A stretch of DNA of 64,000 bases from Numida meleagris (taxonomy: Eukaryota > Chordata > Aves > Galliformes > Numididae): contig NC_034421.1 of NCBI RefSeq assembly GCF_002078875.1, positions 13,718,688-13,782,687 of the forward strand. Reading direction: 5' to 3'. The translations under genes were made by a program, and so were the position numbers. The first letter of the stretch is position 1, and each line of letters starts with the position of its first letter. Shown here piece by piece: positions 43,601 to 50,525 of this stretch. Under the pieces are notes generated by a model. That model was not told the DNA's origin, searched no databases, and saw nothing but the letters and a program-made list of their open reading frames with translations.

Positions 43601-46515
43601 CAACCCCTGCGAGTGGGACCCGGAGCCGGGTGCCATCCTGCATCCCCGCTCTCCTGGGAAGCTGCAACCACCCCGTGCACAGCACTCCCTCCTCAGTGCC
43701 TCTGTGCCAAATAACAGTGCTGCTGGTGTGGGATGGGGGCAGAGCAGAGGGCCGGGCTACAGCTCGCGTACCCTTGGCTTGGGGGAGGCCAAAATCTGGC
43801 TGCAAAGTCGGGAGCAGAGCACGCTGGGGCGTAGCTGGCCAGCAGGCTGCCAGGCTCAGCCCGCCTTGTTTCGGTCGTGTTTATCTTCCCCTGTATTAAT
43901 GGTGATATATTATTGTAATGTGCATGGAAATTAAAGCGAAAATAGGGCAGGCGATGGCGAGGCTCGCTGCGCTATAAATACAGAGCAGCGCCCTGACTCA
44001 CCGGTTGTCTATTCAGTCCTGCTGACTCCAGCCCTGCAAAACAGCCTCTGGAAATGGGTGCCAGCCCCACAGCCAGGTCCCCCTCCCCGAGCCTCCATCT
44101 CCGGTTTCTGAGGCCACACCGGGAAGGGGGTGTGGGGTCTCTGGGATGGGGACCCCCCCTGGGGACACCCCTGAGCATCCAGGGCCATCGTCCCCATGGA
44201 TGATCTCCCACAGTCGCTCCTCCAGGATCAGACTGATCTGTGCTGTTCACCTCCTGAGCTCTCTTTGCAGAGCAGAGAAACCCACCTCCTGGTTTTGGGG
44301 TGTGGGAAAGGGAGCGGGGGAGGATTTGGGATGTTCCCCTATATGACGCGGCTACTCTGCCTTCCTGGGACGTGGGACCTCTGGCACCACTGTGTGGTTG
44401 GCACTGGGTTCTGCTCAGCCTTGCTGCCACTGCTTACCTGGAAAAATATTTTTATGTGTATATATATATAAATAAAAATAAACATGAAAATATAAACACA
44501 CGCATGCTGCACCCCCAGCAATGCCTCTCCTGGCACACCCAGCCCTGGCAGCCGGGCTGGAGCTTTCTCAAGGCTCCCACGGCCGGTGTGCCCTTGCCCC
44601 CTGCTCTCTTTTTGGAGGGATGGAGAGGGGATAGGGACATTCCCACAAAATGGGCCCCAGTCCTGTACACTTGTGCACCAGGAAAGCAAAGTCACGGAGC
44701 GCTGCCTGCAAATGGAAGTGCCAGAGGATGGGTGCTCAGAGCTGGGTGGCAGGGACGTGCTCCACGAGCGATGGGTGCTGCCGAGACCAGCACAACAGGG
44801 TCCTGCACCCCAAATCCTCCTCACCTCGCTGCAGCTCTGCAGGATTTAACACAGGCACATGGGGAGCAGCTCCTGGCCGGGCTGTGACCCACTGCAGGAC
44901 GTGACCCGCTGCTCCCCAGGTGGCCTGGGCAGCAATCTTCTCCTTCCACAGCACTCCTGGGCACAGCTCCAGCACAACCTTGCGCTCGCCAAACCAGCAC
45001 TGGGTTGGTGCCGTGCCACTGTGGTGCTGCCAAGCCTCGGTCAGCGCAGCGCCCTGGCGCTGAGCCCCTTCACCCCAGCGTCACCGCCTCTCCAAAGCGC
45101 AGCACGAGGGCTGGAGGAGCTCCCACCATCTCGAGACCCCCGTTCCTGCTTACAGCCCGGCGCTGGGCTGATCTTAGCGGCGCTGCTCGGTCCCTCCCGT
45201 GCTGGCGGGGAGCCTGGCACTGCCCGGAGCGCAGGACGGGGCGGCTGCCTGCTGTCTCCCACTGCCTTCTCCCACGAGTGGTTCGACCGGTCGGGCGCCG
45301 GCGTCCCCATCCCGATGGCGGGGAAGTTTCCCCACACTGGGAGTGTTCCCTGCATTCGCAGCTGTTTGTAAACTCCAACGCAGGAACGAACAAATTGGAG
45401 CTAATGGGCACAGCCCCCCTCTTGGCTGCGTCTCAAGCAGGAAGGGTTGGGGTGGGGGGAGCAGCACCGTGGCCCCAGCACAATCCAGCCTCAAAATAAG
45501 GGATCAGCCCGGCTTGCAGCCTCCAGGGTGCTGCGGCCCCACAGCGGGGTGCTGGCACCTTCCTTTGGCAATGGGACCACTGGGAATGGGGGAGGTGGGG
45601 GGCTCAGGACCACCCCATCTCCTCCTGCCAGCCCTCCCTGGGGGGAGCTCTTCCTGGCCCCAAACAAGGAGCCCAGCGGCACCCGAGCCCCCAGCACGCT
45701 GCCAGACCGAGACAGCAGCAGCCCCCCGGGGGACCCCTCCTAAACGCAAGGACCGACAAGGAGGAACCGTTCCAAACCGATCCCAGCACGCAGCGCGTTG
45801 GGGACACGTCCCCTCTGCCCGCGGCACGCAACGAATCGCGCAGCCCAGAGCGCGGCCGTGCCTCCTCGGAGGGGAATTCCCCATTGATTTCCATCTTAAC
45901 TGCGTCTGTCTGATGGGCACCGTCGCTGCTGCTCTTGTTTTATAACCAGGACAGCTGAAGCACGCTCCCACACCAACAGAGTTGAGAAATAAAGAGAACA
46001 GAGGGCACAATCGATCCTTAGAAAACACTAACGAAGGCTGAAGACTTTCTGCCCCGCGCTGTGCTCTGGGATCTCGCCTGGCACATGCACCTGCCCACGG
46101 CGCTGCTGCGGAGGGGACGGCCGCGTCCGGCCACGAAATGCCACCCCGTGCCCTGGGGATGGCACCGGGGGGTGCTCGCACCTGGGGATGCCCAAACCGC
46201 GGGGTGCTCTCATCCGGGGGTGCCTGCACTTTGGGACGCCCGAACCTTGCGCTGCCGGAACCCGGCAGTGTCTGCAGACGGGGGGTACCCGAACCTGGGG
46301 GTGCCTACGCCACGGGGTGCCCGCATCTTGGGGTGCTCACAGCTGAGGGTGCCGAGGGCTGTCCCGGCACCTGGGGGGCTGAGACCCCCGGCAGAATCCC
46401 CCTCCTCCCCCCGGGGCTGGGGGCTGAGCTCTCCCCGCTGCGGGGGCACTCACCTCTTCTTCTGCACCGAGGGGCTGTACTTCCCTTTGTTGCGCTTCCT
46501 GAAGAGCGAGTGCAT
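25931..46515 (-). CDS. PPL: Periplakin, complete coding region (22 exons)
   Basis: Periplakin is a plakin-family cytolinker that joins keratin/vimentin filaments to desmosomes and the cornified envelope with envoplakin. Exons in transcript order: 46454-46515, 40394-40493, 40024-40178, 39547-39667, 38830-38955, 38545-38586, 38303-38464, 37549-37656, 37237-37332, 35904-36026, 35025-35171, 34715-34866, 34329-34426, 33601-33758, 32679-32857, 32402-32540, 31703-31896, 30954-31104, 30577-30660, 30040-30156, 29261-29353, 25931-28615. They sum to 5,292 nt: 1,763 residues plus TAG (recalled human, 1,756). Domains: spectrin-repeat plakin head about 20-860 with an SH3 insertion near 400-450, coiled-coil rod about 880-1650, and the linker tail 1655-1763 that binds intermediate filaments. 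No plakin-repeat domains follow, as expected for periplakin. The start MHSLFRKRNKGKYSPSVQ matches human MNSLFRKRNKGKYSPTVQ. Confidence 0.98.
29261..29353 (-). CDS. PPL: PPL exon 21
   Basis: 93 nt (31 codons), acceptor cttctag, donor gtaagc. It encodes EAILAAKFTEVNAVNRQRLQ and NLEFAQNLLRQ, the end of the plakin head before the rod. Confidence 0.96.
30040..30156 (-). CDS. PPL: PPL exon 20
   Basis: 117 nt (39 codons), acceptor cttcctgcag, donor gtaagc. It encodes DYELEAEKLRSILDLENGRN then PRLQSPATKVKEE; human has LRSLLDLENGRR and ARLQSPATKVKEE. Confidence 0.97.
30577..30660 (-). CDS. PPL: PPL exon 19
   Basis: 84 nt (28 codons), acceptor ttgtcccag, donor gtaagg. It encodes ALLGDIASKEQEVQKVSATA and QQYQQAVK. 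Confidence 0.95.
30954..31104 (-). CDS. PPL: PPL exon 18
   Basis: 151 nt, acceptor ttctcctacag, donor gtaatt. It encodes TQTLQKAKSAYSNYRTNYDK then NIPNYEPQETDNIQQVEVKL. Confidence 0.95.
31703..31896 (-). CDS. PPL: PPL exon 17
   Basis: 194 nt, acceptor ttttccacag, donor gtaagg. It encodes AMGSELQSKRFLLNEAEQNL then FQEHCPDIERQEAELYKLNQ. Close to human FQEHCPDLERQEAEVHKLGQ. Confidence 0.97.
32402..32540 (-). CDS. PPL: PPL exon 16
   Basis: 139 nt, acceptor ctgtacag, donor gtgagt. It encodes VEVATHLEKSLQQGRDLLST then DDTVPEDLRVIDRKKEELL. DDTVPE is shared with human. Confidence 0.95.
32563..32660 (-). mobile_element. CR1 3' fragment filling PPL intron 15
   Basis: On the PPL strand it reads ggttggactcgatgatctta then gaggtcttttttagccttta and ttctgtgattc, the usual CR1 3' end. 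The intron is only 138 bp (32541-32678), and the CR1 end lies about 22 nt before the exon 16 acceptor. Confidence 0.85.
32679..32857 (-). CDS. PPL: PPL exon 15
   Basis: 179 nt, acceptor ctaccgcag, donor gtaagt. It encodes NITNEVRRIEPEKMKKIQDC and NKKYDRVVQLLSAAQEK. The next intron is only 138 bp and is mostly CR1 sequence. Confidence 0.95.
33601..33758 (-). CDS. PPL: PPL exon 14
   Basis: 158 nt, acceptor ctcccctag, donor gtacgg. It encodes SVQGRQLLAGLEKVHSDLDK then LRPPLEQSRAVQDSTERSKD. The LRPPLEQ motif is shared with human. Confidence 0.96.
33990..34170 (+). mobile_element. CR1 3' fragment in PPL intron 13
   Basis: Contains the CR1 3' phrases ctggactcggtgatctcaac and ccatgattttatgattcca, in antisense orientation to PPL. 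Confidence 0.8.
34329..34426 (-). CDS. PPL: PPL exon 13
   Basis: 98 nt, acceptor cctttctcag, donor gtgcgg. It encodes IADSYVAVKEKTANCKNVLQ then QRYEGLKADSIG, homologous to human QRYEVLKTENPG. Confidence 0.94.
34715..34866 (-). CDS. PPL: PPL exon 12, SH3 core
   Basis: 152 nt, acceptor gtccccag, donor gtaagt. It encodes GQITRGAHYTLQKNSGDIWE then VMDSAGGAIRAPGVCFMIPP. The W-E and CFMIPPPD ends fit an SH3 domain lacking most canonical proline-peptide-binding aromatics, as known for plakins. Confidence 0.95.
35025..35171 (-). CDS. PPL: PPL exon 11, start of SH3 insertion
   Basis: 147 nt, acceptor ccatgctag, donor gtaacg. It encodes DQEKALEKYDAVVQSLQERS and ends VPVEALCEYEGEQ, where ALCEYEGEQ is the first strand of the SH3 fold inserted in the plakin domain. 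Confidence 0.95.
35904..36026 (-). CDS. PPL: PPL exon 10
   Basis: 123 nt (41 codons), acceptor tttctgcag, donor gtgagt. It encodes FQKDAKDAQQLLKKVDTDLD then QKYSPEFKDRYQLESLLREL. Confidence 0.96.
36820..37200 (+). mobile_element. CR1 fragment in PPL intron 9
   Basis: Shows typical CR1 3' region phrases: ggagaagagaaggctgcggg, ggaaatggtttcaaactaaa, gaggggagatttagattgga, ataaggaagaagtttgttat, followed by a degraded end. It ends about 40 bp from the exon 9 donor and is antisense to PPL. Confidence 0.85.
37237..37332 (-). CDS. PPL: PPL exon 9
   Basis: 96 nt (32 codons), acceptor cgttacag, donor gtacca. It encodes AHIEAVHADWKEYLNFLICE then ESHLKFMEDFHK. A CR1 copy lies about 40 bp beyond the donor in the intron. 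Confidence 0.96.
37549..37656 (-). CDS. PPL: PPL exon 8
   Basis: 108 nt (36 codons, phase 0 at both ends), acceptor ctccatctag, donor gtgagc. It encodes NFIHRKLEEKEEAINKLHAD and GDQLLAQNHPGKNAIE. It sits between two CR1 copies in the same orientation. Confidence 0.96.
37865..38218 (+). mobile_element. CR1 fragment in PPL intron 7
   Basis: cagcctggagaaggctctgg, gtttaaaccaaaagagga-like, aaattcttcactcagagggt, ctgtgggtgccccatccctg and ccttccaacccaaaccattc are in CR1 order. Same strand as the copy at 36.8-37.2 kb; exon 8 lies between them. Confidence 0.88.
38303..38464 (-). CDS. PPL: PPL exon 7
   Basis: 162 nt (54 codons), acceptor ccctgccag, donor gtgggt. It encodes LNSLQDYMQRCTNKLYWLDQ and DWSDHNLDYPSRRRQYE, a highly conserved spectrin-repeat segment. 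A + strand CR1 copy ends about 85 bp past its donor. Confidence 0.97.
38545..38586 (-). CDS. PPL: PPL exon 6 (42 nt)
   Basis: A short in-frame exon, acceptor ccgttcccag, donor gtaggag. It encodes EYASDLQAKYQKLL; human has EQNSELRAKYQKLL. Confidence 0.93.
38830..38955 (-). CDS. PPL: PPL exon 5
   Basis: 126 nt (42 codons), acceptor tgccgcag, donor gtcagc. It encodes FGTDLPLVNSQVEEHNIFHN followed by EVMAIGPHITKEGNK. The FGTDLPLV...EEHNIFHNEV block is diagnostic of the plakin head. Confidence 0.97.
38956..39546 (-). other. PPL: PPL intron 4
   Basis: 591 bp of unique GC-rich sequence with normal splice ends; nothing else recognised. Confidence 0.6.
39547..39667 (-). CDS. PPL: PPL exon 4
   Basis: 121 nt, acceptor cttcccacag, donor gtacca. 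It encodes IRQLKERVANLRVKHDQIYN and QHIEPQVNWCTVIEEKQ, part of the plakin-domain spectrin repeats. Confidence 0.96.
40024..40178 (-). CDS. PPL: PPL exon 3
   Basis: 155 nt, acceptor gcccgcccag, donor gtgagt. It encodes DLHKIKACQLAQYKELTAQK, then LLYVLDGDAAVARHMKHPQG and DMITE. The ARHMKHPQGDM motif is typical of periplakin. Confidence 0.96.
40394..40493 (-). CDS. PPL: PPL exon 2
   Basis: 100 nt after a 6-kb intron; acceptor ccttccccag, donor gtgagt. It encodes SISSKELTELIERLQKNADQ and VEKNIVETDSRMQN, matching the human helical start. Confidence 0.96.
43875..44005. promoter_or_regulatory. A/T-rich island with TATA-like and AP-1-like motifs in PPL intron 1
   Basis: In otherwise GC-rich intron sequence this stretch is A/T-rich and unique. 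It contains ctataaatac (about 43972) and a consensus AP-1 site TGACTCA at 43994-44000; another TGACTCA lies at 40641-40647. AP-1 is a known regulator of epidermal genes. Enhancer function is inference only. Confidence 0.25.
46150..46390. repeat. Degenerate GC-rich minisatellite in PPL intron 1
   Basis: About ten imperfect units of roughly 20-25 bp built on GGGGTGCCCGAACCT-like cores (for example ggggtgctc, ggggtgcc, ggggtacc followed by cgcatcttgg or cgaacct). The array starts about 65 bp inside the intron from exon 1, so it lies close to the PPL start region. Confidence 0.7.
46454..46515 (-). CDS. PPL: PPL exon 1 (start codon)
   Basis: The ATG is at 46515-46513 and the donor gtgagt follows position 46454; 62 coding nt ending in phase 2. 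It encodes MHSLFRKRNKGKYSPSVQKK. Start chosen by direct match to the periplakin N terminus. Confidence 0.96.
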
Positions 46516-46780
46516 CGCGTTCCCGGCCGCCGCCCGCTCTCCTCCTGCTCTTCCCCCGCTGCCGCCGGGAGCCCTCTGCGCCGGGAACGGCGGCGGCGGG
46601 GCCGGGCCCAGGGCGGGAGGCGGGGACGGGGCAGCGGCTGCCTCTGCCCTCCCGGGGAGCGGGGCCGGGGCTGGGAGGGGAGGGGTGGAGCGCGGAGGGG
46701 GTTCCCCTGTGCTCCTGTGCTGCTGGGGTTGGGCTGCGGGGTGAAGGGAGGGGGATCACAGCCCACCTGGTGCCGTAGGC
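46516..46780 (-). promoter_or_regulatory. PPL: PPL promoter-proximal CpG-rich region
   Basis: Very GC- and CpG-rich sequence immediately upstream of the PPL ATG. It includes GC-box cores (GGGCGG at 46611-46616 and a second GC-rich box near 46618-46626) and no TATA box. It must also contain the 5'UTR; the transcription start cannot be placed from sequence alone. Confidence 0.6.
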
Positions 46781-46884
46781 AGGGACGCGTCCCGGAGACC
46801 TGGTGCACAAAGCCCCGTCCGTGGCCCGTGGTCAGCTCCAGGGATGGGGCACCCGCAGCTCTGGGCAGCAGTGCCAGCGCCTCA

Positions 46885-47135
46885 CCACCCTCTGAGTGAA
46901 GGATTTCCACCTCAAGTCCAACCTAAACCTCCCCTCTTTTGGTTTAAAAGCGTCCCCCGTTGTCCTATCACTGCACCCCCCGACACAGAATCCCTTCCCA
47001 TTTTCCTGTACCTTTAGGCACTGGAAGGCAGCTGCAGGGCCTCCCTGGAGCCTTGCCTCCCCCAGGCTGAACGCCCGCAGCTCTCAGCTATTCCCATAGC
47101 AGAGATTGTCCCCCTCTGCTCTGCCCTCGGGAGCC
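46885..47135 (-). mobile_element. CR1 fragment upstream of PPL (minus orientation)
   Basis: On the - strand it reads gcagcctgggggaggc-like, cttttaaaccaaaagagg, ggaggtttaggttggact and atccttcactcag, the CR1 3' region. It begins about 370 bp upstream of the PPL ATG. Confidence 0.82.
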
Positions 47136-47660
47136 CCACCTGCAGTGCTGCATCCAGGCCTGGGGCCCCAGCATGGGAAGGATGGGAGCTGTTGGAGCAG
47201 GGGTGGTTGCAGGCACAAGGATGCTCAGAGGTTGGAGCACCTCTGCTACGGAGACAGGCTGAGGAGTTGGGGGTGTGCAGCCTGGAGAAGAGAAGGCTCT
47301 GGGCAGACCTCACTGCAGCCATTCAGTACTTAACAGGAGCTTGTGAACAGGAAGGGAAACAACTTCTTACATGGTCTCATATCGATAGGACAAGAGGGAA
47401 TGGCTTTAAACTTGAAGAGGGGAAATTTAGCTCAGATGTTAGGGGGAAATTCTTCACCCAGAGGGCGGTGAGGCACTGGCACTGCTGCTCAGAGCTGGGG
47501 GTGCCCCATCCCTGGGGGTGCCCATGGCCATGGATGGACCCTGGGCATTCTGAGCTGGTGCCTGCTCTGTCCATCAGTAACCCTGCCCACTGCAGGGAGT
47601 TGGAACTAGATGATCCCTGAGATTCCTTCCAACCTGTAACATTGTACAATTCTATGATCC
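47136..47660 (+). mobile_element. CR1 fragment, plus orientation, with intact 3' end
   Basis: From ctgcatccaggcctggggcc through ggctctgggcagacctcact, gtgaggcactggcactgctg and ccttccaacctgtaacattg to attctatgat. It directly abuts the opposite-strand CR1 at 46,885-47,135, giving a head-to-head pair. Confidence 0.9.
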
Positions 47661-47689
47661 TTGTGGCCTCCAGCCCTGCTCCAGTGGCC

Positions 47690-48190
47690 CTATGTCCCTG
47701 TGCTGCCTCCAGTGCTGTGGGTGAGGGCTAAGGGAGCAGAGCACAGAGGAACATCCCCTCCCTGCCCCGCTGGCCACGCTGCTTTGGGTGGCCCAGGTCA
47801 CCCCGCTGCCTGCTTACACCTCTAAGTCCTTTTGCACAGGGCTGCTCATCACCCAGTCTGTATCTGTGCTTTGGGTTGTCCAACCCACATGTCCCCTTGC
47901 ACCTGGCCATGTTGAACCCCATGAGGTTCCCATGTACCCACCTGTCCATGTCCCTCTGGAGACATCCCTTCCCTCCTGCGTGTGACTGTACCATGCATCC
48001 TGGTGCCATCTGCAAACCCACAGACTGGGAAGTCCCCCAGGAGCTGCAACCCAAGCAGAGCGGGGAGCAGCCACAATGCCCATTGCTCCCTCTCCAGCGC
48101 AGGGCTGGGAGCAGAGCACCTCCACGTGCTGCAGTTTTTAGGGGTGCTGACCTCGGGGTGCCCACCAGCCCTGGGCGCGTCCTTCCCACA
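47690..48190 (-). mobile_element. CR1 5'-region fragment, antisense orientation
   Basis: Reverse-oriented leader-type CR1 text: tgcttacacctctaagtcct, cacctggccatgttgaaccc, catgaggttcccatgtaccc, gtccatgtccctctggagac and ctggtgccatctgcaaaccc. No coding content. Confidence 0.8.
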
Positions 48191-50370
48191 TTGATGCCAG
48201 GCTGTGCCCACACAGCAGGAAGGCAGCGGGATGCCTGCCCCCGGCCCGCCGTCACCTAAGAGGTTTTGCTCACCCACCCGCCAGCACACAGCAGTCAGCA
48301 ATTAGGAGCGGCTCTGGCATTTTTATCCCGGGATTTTGTGCCCATATGGGATTAAAGGCCTGAATACGTGATTGTAGCCTCCCCACCAGCCCCAAATCCT
48401 CTGCTGATTTTCTTTCTGGGGGCACGTCAGTGCACGCCGTGACCTATTGATCCTGATCCCCCGCTTGCGTCGCTCCGCTCTGTGGGGCCGCTCGCTCCCC
48501 GCAGCGGGGACGGCTCAGATCCTGCACGCGTCCTCCAGAGCAAAGCGGGATCCAGGTGGGGCCAGCATCACCCAGCTGGGCAGCGGGTGCCAGCGGAGGC
48601 AGCACAAGGCAAGTGCAGGTGTGTGGGGCTGGGGGACAATGTGGGGGGCAGGCGGGTGCTCCCCAGAACCTGGGCTTTGCTGGGCTGCAAGGGCCCTGCG
48701 ATGAGTGCGTGGGGTCTCTGCGGGCAGGCACAAGGGGGTCACTGCTGGCTGAGCATGGGTCATGCTGCTGCGTCCTTCCTCCTCCTCCTTCTACTCCCAG
48801 TGATTTGCCAAGTACTGCCAGTGCCCCATGGTTCATCCAAAGGCTGGGGCCATCGCCATGCCTGTCCCCTCATCCCCTGTCCCCTGCCCTGCTCCATTCC
48901 AAGCTGATGTGGGGGGGGGAGAGGAGGGCAAGACCCAGCCGAGTTCCTTGTGTGTAACCACATGAAGCTCCGCGTGCCTCTGTTTGCTCTAGGAGCACTT
49001 TTCTGGCTCTCGAGCTTTCATACCCCTGCTATCTTGCAGCAGTGCATTCCTGGGCACACAGGGAGCGGTCTCTGCCAGCTCTGCCAGCTGCAAACCCCTC
49101 TAAGCTCAGCACAGCGAGGGGTCTCCGAGCAGCTGCCTTTACCCACTGGAAGGTTTTCCATGGCAGCTCCTTGCCTCCCGCCCCAGCTCCGCAGCCTTAA
49201 TCCCCCTAATCTCCCCGCATCTCTCCCGTGGCTCATTTTGGTGTGCGGATGCCTTGGAAAGCCACAAAACTGCAGCTGCTCACTGCAACGTGGAGCGGCG
49301 AGACACCCCACTGGAGTGGGAAGCTGCGGTTTGTGCCGACTGCCCGGGTGTTCTGCCCGTTTGTTGGCTTGGGGGCAGAGGTGCTGCACAAAGCACGGCT
49401 TTGCATCGCGCTGTGCCATAGGGACAGGCTCCCAGCCCCGCTCCGTGCCCGCTCCGCTGAACTGCACATGAGAGCTGTGGTCTGGGGATGCCGGCAGCCC
49501 TAGCACCCAGTTTTGGGTCCCTTGGACCAAGTTCTGCCCATAGGGATGCACAGAGCATGATCCCTCAGGCCTGGAATGCCCCTGTGCCCACTGATTGCAG
49601 GGTCCATGTTGCCTCCAAGCTGTGCTGGGTGCAGCACGAGATGCCCGTGGCACAGCACATCCCACACTGAGGTTTTCTCCCTGTCTCCGAGCTGTGTTCA
49701 CCCATCGTAATGGGGCTTTCATTTTTCAAATGACCCTTTCTGCAGCTTTACCCATGCAGCGGCTCCTGCTGCCTGCACAGCTCAGCCCCACTTGGGACAA
49801 AACTGGGAGCTGGTGTCAAATCTGGGGGCAGGGAACCTGTGCCAGTGCTCTGGTGCTGCTCTGCTGCTGTGGGTCCTGGTGCAAACAAAAGGCAGAACGA
49901 GGAAAATCCTCCAAAGTCCCTTCAAAATCCCAGCATTGTGGAGCCTGTGCTGGCAATGGGGCTCAGTCCCCATGGTGCTGGAACACCCATGGAGCCCCTG
50001 CACGGAGGCAGCACTTCGGTGGAGGCAGCGATGTGGCAATATTGACTTAACCCGGGTGAGCAGCTCTTGAGCCACCGCTGCGGGAGGGGAGCAGGAGTGG
50101 AGCACGTTTTATGCAACGCGATTGCATTTTCTTGGCAAGCCCTTCTCTGGAGCAGCTCCCACGCCCTGCCGAGCCCTCCACTGCTCCACCCTGCACCGTG
50201 CCCGGCACAGGCAGCTCGGGGTGTGGGGTGGGTGCTGGCCCCCCCAGAATGGGGCTTGGTGGTGACATGGGGACAGGGGGCTCCTGGATGTTGCTGTCTG
50301 GTCCCCTGCTGGCACCTTAGGGCCACCAAGTCCCACTGCATTCCACCATGTGCCAATGCATCCCTCTGCA
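48191..50370. other. Intergenic GC-rich sequence
   Basis: Unique sequence between CR1 copies and the CATCC array. No gene, RNA or recognised repeat. Numerous overlapping open frames reflect the low stop-codon density of GC-rich DNA. Confidence 0.6.
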
Positions 50371-50525
50371 TCCCATCCCTTCAATCTCATCCCATCCCAT
50401 CCCATCCCATCCCATCCCACCTCATCCCATTCCATCCCATCCCATCCCATCCCTTCTATCCCATCCCATCCATCCCACCTCATCCTACCCCACCCCATCC
50501 CACTCAATTTCAACACATCCCACCC
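50371..50525. repeat. CATCC pentanucleotide microsatellite
   Basis: Near-perfect (CATCC)n with single-base variants (cattc, caccc, cacct), about 30 units. It produces open frames of His/Pro/Ser/Ile repeats that are artefacts. Confidence 0.95.

Larger units (their letters stand above)
40494..46453 (-). other. PPL: PPL intron 1 (6 kb)
   Basis: No exon or CR1 copy recognised. It contains a minisatellite near its 5' end, an A/T-only patch at 44456-44500, an A-run at 42739-42749 and a non-repetitive A/T-rich island at 43,880-43,985 with a TATAAATA and a nearby TGACTCA. The long GC-rich open frames on both strands lack similarity to known proteins and splice structure. Confidence 0.6.

Noticed and set aside
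45199..46229. Long frames on both strands (248 and 241 codons) in PPL intron 1
   Set aside because: Lie in CpG-rich intron and minisatellite sequence; no similarity and they conflict with the PPL gene structure.
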